In this document: positions 54,948 through 64,000 of the stretch, piece by piece
Numbering within the stretch: the first letter of the stretch is position 1
Layout of the letters: every line of letters begins with the position of its first letter
DNA from: Dipteris shenzhenensis
Lineage: Eukaryota; Polypodiophyta; Polypodiopsida; Gleicheniales
DNA: 64,000 bases
Strand: one strand, 5' to 3'
Assembly: GCA_047967505.1 (NCBI GenBank)
Contig: CM106539.1
The notes under the pieces: generated by a model
What the model was told of the DNA's origin: nothing
What the model saw: the letters and a program-made list of their open reading frames with translations, nothing else
The model's database searches: none
Translations under genes and position numbers: made by a program

Positions 54948-55560
54948 ACTCAAACCCCATGAGGTGAACAAGGGAATAGTAAGGGTCAAATCATATCTCC
55001 ATTGGCTATCATACGTAGGTGCCATGAATGCTCACCATGAGTTCTCTTCCAATTAGGGAGACAAGGTGAGCAAGATAACCTCCCTCATTGGCTCTATCAG
55101 TGCAATGAAAGAGTCCCCTTTAGGTCTAAAACTCCCTTTATCCAAAAGCTAGGCTAAGGCCAAAAGGACCACCTCTCCTGTAGAAATAGATGAGTAGGTT
55201 GAAGAAAAGGAAGACCTACGACAGGTACCAGCCCACTACAAGGCCTACACGATCGAGGATTGCAAGATCTTATACCAATAGGCCAAGAGATCTTGGGAAT
55301 ATGGGTGCTCCCAAGGATATGACAGACAGCCCCAGTCAAGGAGGTACACCTAGCTCGGGCAGGATCCCCAACTTGTATTTGTCTCACCACCGATCTCACC
55401 CCCAATGAGGAGAGCGCTATGATAGCTCTCCTACGAGAATACAAGGACTGCATGGCCTAGAAATACACTGATATGAAAGGGGTGCCTGCTGAAGTAGTGC
55501 ATCACACGATCCCCATGCTAGACGACGATGTCAGGCTGGTACATCAATGCCCCTACCCTA
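54948..55560 (+). pseudogene. gypsy-2 linker between protease and RT
   Basis: Decayed coding DNA. The frame near 55380-55600 reads TDLTPNEESAMIALLREYKD and VPAEVVHHTIPMLDD, the usual lead-in to Ty3/gypsy RT, with stops (e.g. CMA*KYTD near 55457). Confidence 0.6.
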
Positions 55561-56148
55561 TGAATCCCAAGTACACACTCATAGTGAGGGAGGGAATCTA
55601 GAAGCTCATTGCAGGATTCATCTATGAGATTGAGCATATGGAATGGGTGTCACCCATCATGATACTCTTGAAGAAAAATGGAAAAATTAGGGTATGCATG
55701 GATTTGATAAAGGTTAATGCTGCCACTAGGCATGACCACTACCCCTTTCCATTCATGGAACATGTCCTAGAAAGGGTAGCCAAAAAGGAAGCCTATAGCT
55801 TCCTAGACATATTTTCTGGTTACAACCAAGTGTCTATCATCCCGTAGGATCAACATAAAATAGCCTTCGCAACCGAGGGGTGTGTATGCAGCTAGATTAA
55901 TGATATTCAGGTTAATCAATGTGCCTACTACCTTCCAACGGATGATGATCATGGTATTCAAGGAGTATTTGAGAGACTTTGTGGAAGTCTTCTTGGATGA
56001 CATATGTGTGAACTCAAAGTGGGATGATCACATGAAATACCTCAGACTCGTTGTAGAGAAGTGCTGATTATACCACATATCCTTGAACCCTCTTAAGTAA
56101 CAATTCTGGGTCAAACATGGTGTAATTATCGACCACATAGTGTACTAT
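55561..56148 (+). pseudogene. gypsy-2 reverse transcriptase, truncated
   Basis: EHMEWVSPIMILLKKNGKIR, VCMDLIKVNAATRHDHYPFP, FLDIFSGYNQVSIIP (all conserved RT blocks), a frameshift near 55845-55880, then EVFLDDICVNSKWDDHM, where YxDD reads LDD, and VVEKC.LYHISLNPLK. Broken off at about 56148 by copia-4. RNase H and integrase are absent. Confidence 0.85.
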
Positions 56149-57140
56149 TTTGGATTGCCATAAACTATGCTAGTGAACTTACTACATAACAAATATCTGG
56201 CCGTGTGATAGTCAGATATATAAGAGATCTGATGAGCCGCCTGTAGTACCTGTCATTGATTATAGGCTTTTTTGAATCTTTTGTGAGTTTTGAACTCTGT
56301 TCCATGGGAGTAGCTACAATCTTGCAATCTGCCATATGAAACTTCTTCAGGAGACTCTCAACATACTTGAGCTAACTCATAAAGGTGCTATCTGAATCTC
56401 TCCATAACTCAATTCCAAGACAATAGTGCATAAGTCCAAGATCTTTCATGTCAAACTCTGCAGATAAGTCTTGTTTTATCTTTTTGATGAAGCTATCCTT
56501 ACTTCTAGTCACAATCAGATCATCTACATACAAAAGTGCAATAGTAATGTCTTCCCCTTGAACTTTGTGGTAGAGAGTATGATCTGCATTGGAATCCATG
56601 TATCCCAGATCAGCAAAATACTTGTCGATTTTATTGTACCAACTGTTGGGTGCTTGCTTTAAGCCGTAGAGACTTTTCTTGAGATGGCAAACCTTATTCT
56701 CCTTTCCTGGTTCAACATAACCTATTGGTTGTTGCATGTAGACTTCCTCATCTAGATAACCATTGAGAAATGCATTCTTGACATCGAGCTGATACACATT
56801 CCATATGTTGATTGTCGCTAGTGATATCAAGAAGTGTATGGAATCCATCTTTGCTACTGGAGCATAAGTCTCATAATAATCTTGACCATCCTACTGTGCA
56901 AATCCTTTTGCAACTAGTTTGGCTTTATATCTTTGAATACTTCCATCTGGATTGTATCTCACTTTGTATACCCATTTATTTGCTATGCCCTTCTTTCCTG
57001 GTGGAAGGTCGCATAATTCCCAACAAGTATTATTGCTATACAAAGTATCCATTTCTCCATTCATAGCAGTTTGCCATTCTGGGTTGTCTATTGCATCTTT
57101 GAAGTGCATCTTTGAAGTACACTAGCTATTCTGTAGCCAT
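56149..57140 (-). pseudogene. copia-4 reverse transcriptase, truncated
   Basis: Read leftwards: [78 protein letters not shown], catalytic LLYVDDLIVT, FDMKDLGLMHYCLGIELW, then IINDRYYRRLIRSLIYLTI in another frame up to 56150. Stops and shifts near 56370, 56850-56890 and 57110. Confidence 0.87.
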
Positions 57141-58604
57141 GATGGTAGTCATAAGAGCATAGTTGGTGGTTTCAACTTGAATTATTTTGCCTTTCTAAGC
57201 ATATGTCAATTTGGCTAGTGGTCTGCTTTCCCTAGTAGTCCATCTGTTGTGGCTCTACTTGGGGTGTTTCTGGCAATTCTTGCTCTTCTTCATCAACCTG
57301 TTCTGTAGATTACTATGAAATTGGTGCATCTATCTCTTGTGTATTTGAGGTTTTCCATTTTGGTTCCTCATTAAAGATTACATCTTTGGAGATAATGACC
57401 TTGCGGTTGATGGGATCATACAACTTGTATGCTTTGCTTTCTTCATTGTATCCAACCATGATGCATTTGCATGACTTCACATCCAATTTCTTGCGATGAT
57501 CATCATGTATGTGGGCATATGCTATGCAACTAAATATGCGGAGATTCCCAATGTGTGGCTTATGACCAGTGAATGCTTCATAAGGTGTCGTACCTTGAAT
57601 CGGTTTGGTAGGAAGCCGATTAAGCAAATAGTTTGTAGTGGCTATTGCTTCCACCCAATACTATGTTGGAAGATACCTTTCACTAAGCATTTCTCTAGCA
57701 CTGTCTGCTAAAGTAGTACCATTCTTCCTTTTAGCTCTTGCATTTTGTTGAGGAGTATCTACAAAAGTTCATGAATTCTGAATACATGTATTCATGTCCT
57801 CTATCTAATCTCATGACTTTGATCTTTCTGTCTGTCTGGTTTTCTACCATGGCTTCGATTTCTTGAAATCTGGAAAACACATCCGATTTCTCTTTCAGAA
57901 AGTAGACCCAACAATATCTATTGTAGTCATCGATGAAAGTCAAGTAGTAAAGTGAACCATTGATGTTGCGGGTCTGGGCATCCCATACATCTGTATGTAT
58001 CAAATCAAGAATACCTCATGCTCGAGAGGTGCTTTTGCCAAAGTTTGTTTGCTTTTGTTTGCCGAAGTAGCATGCTTTGCAAACTTTTCCAAGAAACTAT
58101 AGCTTTGGAATCCCGATTGCCATATTCTGAATCTTGAGATCTAGAAAGCTCTTGAAATTGACATGATTATATCTCTTGTGCCATTTTGTAGATAGTGGCA
58201 TCTGTTGCAGTTGAGCTAACATGGCATGCAAATTTGGTACTGTAGCTAGCATTCTATATAAGCGTCCTTCCTTGACACCTTTTCCTACTAGCTAAAATCT
58301 TTTGGATTTGTCTTTGATAGTGCATTCATCTTCGTCGAAGATGACTCGGTAGTTGTGTTCCATCATTTGACCTACTGACAAGAGGTTCTTGTTGAGCTTC
58401 GAAATGTAGAGTACATCATTCACCAATCCTTTCATACTAGTGAAATTTTTCATCAGGATAATGCATGTCCTTTGAGCTAGATTGGGTGTATTATCTACTG
58501 TGTAGATGACATTTTTTTAACCTTCTAATGGTTTCAACTCTGTGGTCCATTCCTGATGATTTGTCATGTGAGATGATGCATTGTTGTCAATGTACCAAGG
58601 ATCC
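57141..58604 (-). pseudogene. copia-4 integrase and protease remnant
   Basis: Read leftwards: protease tip WYIDNNASSHMTNHQEWTTE (normally DSGAS, catalytic triplet lost) at about 58540-58600, and a zinc-finger region at 58150-58250. Core 58003-57731 has IHTDVWDAQTRN, FIDDYNRYCWVYFLKEKSDV and MRLDRGHEYMYSEF. A deletion follows, then NYLLNRLPTKPIQGTTPYEA and PHIGNLRIFSCIAYAHI (57654-57313). The linker 57141-57312 is decayed. The catalytic Glu block is not visible. Confidence 0.82.
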
Positions 58605-58775
58605 TGAGAGAGGTCTCAATGGAAGTAGAACGGAAGAGCGAGAGAGAGAAACAGAGAGCCACACAAGTTTTTTGGTGGGTGCAGAACACCCTAATCGTCT
58701 TTTTCATTCATTTATATATGTGTTTCAGTATTGTACATAACTGGGGTAAAGGCACAGTGAACTTTAACCCCCACA
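58605..58775 (-). repeat. copia-2 3' LTR (copy I)
   Basis: 171 bp, TGAGAGAGGTCTCA..ACCCCCACA on the plus strand, close to the LTRs of element F. Confidence 0.9.
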
Positions 58776-58837
58776 ACCTCCCACTTAAAGGACAATATGC
58801 CTTTAAGGGAGAACAACCAGGGAGCATTCTATCCAAT

Positions 58838-60483
58838 GCCCATCAATACACGGCAATACTCAAACCGCTGACTAGGTAGACTCTTCATCAGCATATTTGC
58901 AGTGTTATCATCTGTATGAACGTTGACAAGCTCTATGTGCTTGTCCTCAAGTATCTCCCTAATGAAATGGTACCTGACCTCAATGTGTTTGGTCCTTGCA
59001 TGAAAGACCGGATTCTGTGCTAGCTGAATAGCACTCATGGAATCACTATGCAATGTTGGTACACCTGTATGAATCCCCAAATCTCCCACTAGTCGATTAA
59101 GCCATATAGCCTCCTTGTAACCCTCTGTGGCTGCAACATACTCAGCCTCTATGGTAGACAAAGCAACACACTTCTATGCACGAGACATCCAAAACACTGC
59201 ACCACTTGCAAAGGTGAACACATAATTAAAAGTGGATCTCCTACTATCCACATGCCTGCATAGTCTGAATCTGTGTACCCAAGTACACGCATGTCTCCTC
59301 TACCAAAGCAGATGCACATCTCGTTGGTACTCTTCATGTACCTCATGATGCACTTAACTGCCTCCCAATGCCTCTTTCCTAGATTAGCCATATACTGGCT
59401 AACAACTCCCACTGCAAATGCAATGTCTGGTCTAGTAGCTATCATAGCATACATAAGACTCCCAACCACTAATGCATAAGGAACCTTGGCCATCATGGCC
59501 CTCTCCTCATCTGATTTGGGACTATCTGTATGACTCAGTTTCACATATGGAGGCAATGGAGTACTCACTTCCTTCCCCCCCTCCATATTGAAATGCTGCA
59601 ATACTTTTGTAACATACTCCTTCTGTGAAATCCAAAGGAGTTTCCTACTCCGATCACGGGTGATGCGCATACTAAGAATATGACCTGCAAGTCCCAAATC
59701 CTTCATATCAAAGGCCTCATTCAACTTGGCCTTTAATGCATCTAGCTCATAAGTATTCTTGCTAGCCAATAGCATATCATCCACATATAGTGCCAGGATT
59801 ATCAGGCTACTATCTGTAGCCCTTTTATTGTAGAGGCAGTGATCAATTTCACTCCTTCTAAAACCCTGGGACCGAATGAAAGCATCAAACTTCTGACACC
59901 ATTCTCTAGGCACTTGCTTAAGACCATAGAGACTCTTCTTCAGCTTGCAAACTAAATGCTCTTTGCCCTTTTCTTCAAAGCCTTCCGGTTGCACCATGTA
60001 AATTTCCTCATGCAGATCCCCATGCAAGAAAATTGTCTTGACATCCATCTGCATAACCTTCATATCTTCTGTTGCCACTAGTCCAAGCATGCATCTAAGT
60101 GTGGTCATCTTCACAACCGGAGAGAATATCTCATCAAAGTCCACACCCTTCTCTTGATTGAACCCTTTAGTGACCAAACGGGCCTTGTACCTAGGCACAT
60201 CATCACCTGTGACCTTCATCTTGTAGACCCATTTACATGGCAATGCTTTCTTTCCATGTGGCAAAGAAACCAAGTCCCAAGTCTTATTCTTCATAAGTGA
60301 ACTCATCTTTGATTGCATAGCATACTCCCACTTGCATTGATCCTCGTGCATCATAGCCTCTCTGTAGCAAGAAGGCTCCTTGCAATCAGTAAGCATCACA
60401 TAGTCTACCCTTGGAACAAACCTATTAGGAGGTCTAGACACTCTAGATGATCTTCTCAAGGGCATTTTAGCTTGCTGTCCCAC
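58838..60483 (-). pseudogene. copia-2 RT and RNase H (copy I)
   Basis: 60483-59149 is open for 444 codons: KMPLRRSSRVSRPPNRFVP, CKEPSCYREAMMHEDQCKWE, QMDVKTIFLHGDLHEEIYM, KKSLYGLKQVPREW, catalytic LYVDDMLLA. A deletion near 59250 shifts the RNase H frame after GYTDSDYAG. RNase H resumes at 59161-58838 (STIEAEYVAATEGYKEAIWL, HSDSMSAIQLAQ, DDNTANMLMKSLP, with D-to-N changes). Longer uninterrupted RT frame than element F. Confidence 0.9.
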
Positions 60484-60519
60484 CTACATATCAACCACAT
60501 TTGGCTCATCATTTCCACC

Positions 60520-61086
60520 AATAGATGATCCATCATCTACCCTTGATTATATACATGTGGGAGTACTTGGTGGTACCATTTCTTGCACATTTGGTGCATG
60601 GCAGCTTGTTGTCTATCAACATATGCAAGTGGATTCACATCCTGGAACGTGATTCTCCTCATTTCCACATCCCTCATGGGTGCCTTATGCATCTTCTTCT
60701 CATTAAAGACTACATCATGGCTACATATGATCTTCTTTGCTTCTGGATCCCAGAGACGATAGCCCATCACTCACTTTCACCATAACCCAGAAAGATGCAT
60801 TTCCTAGACTTAGGATCTAGCTTCCTTCCAAGCTCTTTTGGCACATGTGTATATGCCTCACACCCAAATATACGCAAATGAGAGTAAGAGGGCTTCTTGC
60901 CACTCCATGCCTCTTCAGGAATACCACCATCCAAACTCTTACTAGGTGATCTATTGATCACATGCACTGCAGTCTTCATTGCCTCAGCCCAAAAACCACC
61001 AGAAAGACTTGCATTGGAAAGCATGCATTGCAACCTTTCTTGAATGGTACGATTCATCTTTCTTGCAACTGGATTTTGCTCTGGAG
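60520..61086 (-). pseudogene. copia-2 integrase C-terminal part (copy I)
   Basis: NRTIQERLQCMLSNASLSGG, HVINRSPSKSLDGGIPEEAW, FGCEAYTHVPKELGRKLDPK, then a frameshift near 60770, GYRLWDPEAKKIICSHDVVF. A second shift lies near 60600. The catalytic core is missing because the copy ends at about 61086. Confidence 0.87.
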
Positions 61087-61091
61087 TACAA

Positions 61092-61940
61092 GGGGGCTTG
61101 CACGTCAGATTTAATCCTCATGGATGCTTTGTTGAGGATATGAAAAATAAAGGTCGCTTGATAGCAAAAGGGAAGAAGAAGGGTAGGATGTTTACGTTGG
61201 ATGTGGACATGCTTGAATTGAGTGCAGTAATGTTTGCACATGGGACCGGTGTAGTTGCAGATATTGATATTTGCCATAAACGCATTGGTCATGCTAATGT
61301 ATATCGACTTAAATTAATGCAGGCCCAAAATATTGTTGCAGGATTTCCTAAGTTCAAGGTTGCAGAAATGCATAAAATATGTGAAGCTTGTCAATTTGGA
61401 AAACAGGCAAGGAAACCATTTCCTAGACATGTTCAAGAGAGGAAGATGCCATTGGAATTAATCCACTCTGATGTGTGGACTACTAAAGCTGCATCTATTG
61501 GAGGCTATCACTATTTTGTCACTTTTATTGATGACTACAGCAGAAAAGTTTGAATGTATTTTATGAAAAAGAAATGTGAAGTGTTTGGGCATTTCAAAGC
61601 TTTTAAAGCTACGATTGAAAAAGAAACAGGCTTGCAAATAAAATGCCTAAGGTCAAATGGAGGGGGAGAGTACCTCTCAAATGAGTTTGCAAGGTTCTTG
61701 CAAGAGCATGGCATAAAGCAGCAATATTCATGCAGTCATACCCCACAGCAGAATGGACTTGCAGAAAGGAAAAACAGGCATATTGGAGAGGTATCTCGTG
61801 CCATGCTCAACGAAAAAGACCTGCCATATTATTATTGGGCTAAAGCTGTTGCTACAATAATCTACATTATGAACAGGACTCCCACTGTAGCAATACATGG
61901 CATGACGCCAGAGGAGAGGTATACTGGTAGGAAACCAGAT
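61092..61940 (+). mobile_element. copia-1 fragment J (integrase)
   Basis: Plus-strand copia-1 interior without LTRs, from GLHVRFNPHGCFVEDMKN to EERYTGRKPD. It borders copia-2 I on the left through an AAGGGG junction and copia-3 leader (minus) on the right. Confidence 0.88.
61092..61940 (+). pseudogene. copia-1 integrase (fragment J)
   Basis: Finger HKRIGHANVYRL and CEACQFGKQARKPFP intact, HSDVWTTK and FIDDYSRKV present. A TGA then replaces Trp (61551-61553). After it come MKKKCEVFGHFKAF and LRSNGGGEYLSNEF, where the second catalytic Asp is Asn. The Glu block QNGLAERKNRHIGEV is intact. It ends at the copia-3 junction. Confidence 0.9.
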
Positions 61941-62300
61941 GAGAAGAATAGACGAAATTCTTTCAAACAAATGGAAATCTATGATGAATGAACGCTCACA
62001 AGAATTTCTCACAATGAACAGAATACTCTGTCAAGTGAACGAAATTTTCTCTCAATGGAAGAGAAGATCACTCAAGAGAACTCTCAATCACTATCTCTCA
62101 CTCACTCTCATATGGATTGCAATACCTCAGCGGAAGGCAAGGGAGCTCTAATACCATGACAAAATATGAAGAGGGGAGAGGAGAAGAGTGGAGATAAGGA
62201 GAGAGGGAACAGCTAGAGAGCACACCACAAATGACTAACTGTACACTAGAATTAGTTGAAAATGTAGAATATATACAAACCCTTTTAGGGTTAGGGTTAG
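61941..62300 (-). mobile_element. copia-3 leader and partial 5' LTR (minus strand)
   Basis: 62157-62300 is a copia-3 LTR lacking its U3 beginning (plus-strand TGACAAAATATGAAG.. to TTAGGGTTAGGGTTAG). 62141-62156 is the PBS complement (gggagctctaatacca). 61941-62140 is leader sequence rich in gagag/ctctc. The truncation falls inside a TTAGGG-like tract, where gypsy-3 integrase begins. Confidence 0.75.
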
Positions 62301-62851
62301 TCCTGATGGAGTTCATTGTACCAAGTCTTCGAATAGTGGCTGAATGCAGGAGGTTATCTCCAGAGGAGTCAGTTAATCATAGGATCCAGCAGTTGTTGAA
62401 TTTGGAAGAAGATCAAGTTGTTAGTTCATACATATCGAATGTGATCCAGAGGCAGAGGCAAGCATGGGTCAATAAGAATATCAAATTTAAGGTGTTCTGG
62501 ATGGGAGATCTGGTGTTAATGTTCAATTCTAAACTGGGCCCTAGTCTTGGCAAACTAAAGTTAGGATATGACAGTCCCTACAACATTGTTGAGGTCTTGG
62601 GAGAGGGAGCATTCAAATCAGAGGATATGTGTGGGAATGTAGTTCCAAAACCAGTCAATGGGTATCGGTTAAAACCATATCATGCTCCAACACTTTCTTT
62701 GGAGGTTGTGGTAGAGGTCTCAGTGGTACCGAGTGTGGTGGCAAAGTTGTATGCAGTGACTGTTTATAGGTCCGAAGATCCGAAGTTCCGAAGTGATGTG
62801 AGATCTGAATGCGGAGTTCTAATGCATGTTTCGAAGTTCCGAGTGCATTAG
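62301..62851 (+). pseudogene. gypsy-3 integrase C-terminal part
   Basis: Plus-strand frame starting LMEFIVPSLRIVAECRRLSP, then VNKNIKFKVFWMGDLVLMFN, LGKLKLGYDSPYNIVEVLGE (GPY-type module, GP changed to SP) and PKPVNGYRLKPYHAP, ending at TAG 62849-62851. 184 codons are open. Similar in plan to gypsy-1 6428-6979 but clearly a different lineage. The catalytic core is missing to the left. Confidence 0.85.
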
Positions 62852-63207
62852 CAGTACTGTCTGTACTATCGGCGACGTTTCAAGCATACCAGGGGTAATT
62901 TTGCGTGCCCAAGGTTGGAGACTGATGCAATGGTCGGTATGGTCGGTTCGCCTAATTCGATTATTGTCGGTAACATCTTGTCACTATAATAATTCACTTC
63001 AGTTCTAGTTGACATGTGTGGAGTTGAGCTATCTTGATCTATCTTTGTCTCTTACAGTGTCAGCATGTTGTGACTTCTGTTCGAAGTATTTTTCAAGCTA
63101 ATATCTCTTGGAGGATGTCCATTGTGGGTGCTGAACTTCACAACGAAGCAAAGCTACCAAGATCATGTCCCAAGCTTGATTTGTTATCAGCAGCCACAAG
63201 TGACCAG
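62852..63207 (+). other. Spacer between integrase and extra ORF of gypsy-3
   Basis: About 360 bp with no ORF, almost the same length as the corresponding spacer in gypsy-1. Contains repeated tccgaagttccgaag words at its left border. Confidence 0.45.
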
Positions 63208-64000
63208 ATGGCTCCAAAGTCAAAGGTGGCACCAGTGCGATGTAGTAAACGGGTGAAGACGGAGGTGAAGGTGCCGGAAGTTTATTTGAAAGATGTTTTG
63301 AAAGATTCCTATTCATCCAAGAATTCTTACATGATAAGCAAAGTACATGATCCTATCAGAAGGCAATAGTTGGCTTGGTTTGTGGAACGAGTTGTTCTGT
63401 TAGTCCAAAATGATTACATGGCAAAGGAGAATTGTGCCTATCTGGTGACTGCAGAGCAAGGGGAGAAAGTGACATGGGCCATGTTATTGTGCACGAAGCT
63501 TTTGGAGGAGATTTCTAGGAAACAAGCTCACACTCCAAATTAGTTTTCAAGGATTGCTCCGTACGTGACAGCTTTATTTAATCATGTTACTCCGAAAAAG
63601 GAGCGGACTTCATTTCGCAACAAGGAGAAAGGAAGCAGCTACTTGGCGACGCAGATGCCATTGTCAGTGACACGATTGATGATTTGGTGTAGGCAAGATA
63701 TACTTATCAACAATCAATTGAGATGGTGACAGGTAAATCACTATCCTTAGCTCTATGGAATACACCGATTGTTAGCAAGGAAAAGGTGCTTCATAAAGAT
63801 CAATCAATCATCATGAAGTCAAAGATTTCAGTAAGAAAGGGTGCAGTCATGGATTTAAAGAAAAGATTGGCTATGTCTCAAGAACAAACGACTTTGAAGG
63901 GAGGACCCTCTTTGTCAGCTGTCTGTGTTGTGCTTGCTCTAATTGTGCCTCAAAATCTTGGGTGGCAACCACGAATTCTTCATCCCCCGAGCTATTTTCC
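63208..64000 (+). pseudogene. Extra ORF downstream of gypsy-3 integrase (runs off the window)
   Basis: ATG 63208 opens MAPKSKVAPVRCSKRVKTEV, a basic NLS-like N-terminus. The frame reads on through TAG 63367-63369 as LAWFVERVVLLVQNDYMAKE, then TAG near 63541, then NHVTPKKERTSFRNKEKG. Same location, same sense and a similar basic start as the extra ORF of gypsy-1, although no obvious sequence identity was seen. Function unknown. Whether it is coding beyond 63700 could not be decided. Confidence 0.45.

Larger units (their letters stand above)
56149..58604 (-). mobile_element. copia-4 fragment (protease to RT), no LTRs
   Basis: Minus-strand copia element of a different lineage from copia-1 and copia-2. 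It lacks RNase H and both LTRs: its left end abuts gypsy-2, and its right end is cut in protease by the copia-2 I LTR. Confidence 0.85.
58605..61086 (-). mobile_element. copia-2 copy I, 3' half, truncated in integrase
   Basis: 3' LTR 58605-58775, polypurine tract, RNase H, RT and integrase up to about 61086, where copia-1 fragment J starts in the opposite orientation. The pentamer before the LTR is GATCC, in copia-4 protease. The 5' half is missing. Confidence 0.88.

Noticed and set aside
62770-62845. GAAGTTCCGAAG words like heat-shock elements
   Set aside because: The spacing between GAA and TTC is one base, not two, and the words lie inside the gypsy-3 integrase tail.

Overview
This window is nuclear DNA from a land plant, and nearly all of it is transposable elements. 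Supporting signs are Ty1/copia elements with PR-IN-RT-RNaseH order and tRNA-iMet-type primer sites (TGGTATCAGAGC), Ty3/gypsy fragments with a GPY-type integrase tail, plant-type LINEs with a zf-RVT C-terminus, and intron-like signals. No bacterial, viral or organellar genes, no rRNA and no tRNA genes were seen. Some fragments (a DGNHR-motif protein and a CxxC/IIHDK transposase-like exon) remind me of families from mosses, lycophytes and ferns. That makes a seedless vascular plant or similar large genome plausible, but this is memory-based inference and was not tested.

Layout: 1-2129 has a C48 (Ulp1-like) peptidase remnant, a cluster of short palindromes and a degenerate hairpin tandem array. 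2130-17473 is a mosaic. It holds copia-1 copy A (-), copia-1 copy B (+, starting exactly where A breaks off), the 3' half of a gypsy element (gypsy-1) with a long extra ORF after integrase, and copia-1 copy C (-). Copy C is split by a very young non-autonomous LTR element D (14018-16729, LTRs identical by eye, TSD ATATC). 17474-21567 is a broken gene (DGNHR motif, minus strand) split by a gag-only LTR element (17894-20538, TSD GAGTC). 22309-33768 is copia-1 copy E (TSD TAGGA), split by a complete copia-2 element F (23995-29878, TSD CATAC). 34174-45994 is a nearly full-length LINE with a candidate 16-bp TSD, split by copia-1 copy G (38390-43932). 46011-49710 is AT-rich, low-complexity intergenic DNA. 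49711-53788 is a composite bounded by copia-3 LTRs that holds a LINE 3' fragment, a transposase-like exon fragment and copia-1 fragment H. 53789-56148 is a gypsy-2 fragment (protease, RT) interrupted by a large foldback palindrome. 56149-58604 is a copia-4 fragment, 58605-61086 copia-2 copy I (truncated), 61092-61940 copia-1 fragment J, and 61941-62300 a copia-3 leader plus partial LTR. 62301-64000 is a gypsy-3 integrase tail followed by another extra ORF.

No intact autonomous element is present. Every pol reading frame has stops, frameshifts or deletions, and all five copia-1 integrase copies that reach the catalytic core have lost at least one catalytic acidic residue. The two elements that look recently mobile (D, and the gag-only element) are non-autonomous and would need enzymes from elsewhere. 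Nesting gives relative ages: the LINE is older than G; G (about 7 % LTR mismatch) and E are older than F; the gag-only element (3 mismatches in 292) and D (0 in 326) are the youngest. The parts most worth a second look are element D, the gag-only element, the long post-integrase ORFs of gypsy-1 and gypsy-3, the family of short GGGGTTTT/AAAACCCC hairpins, and the 311-bp palindrome at 54374-54684.
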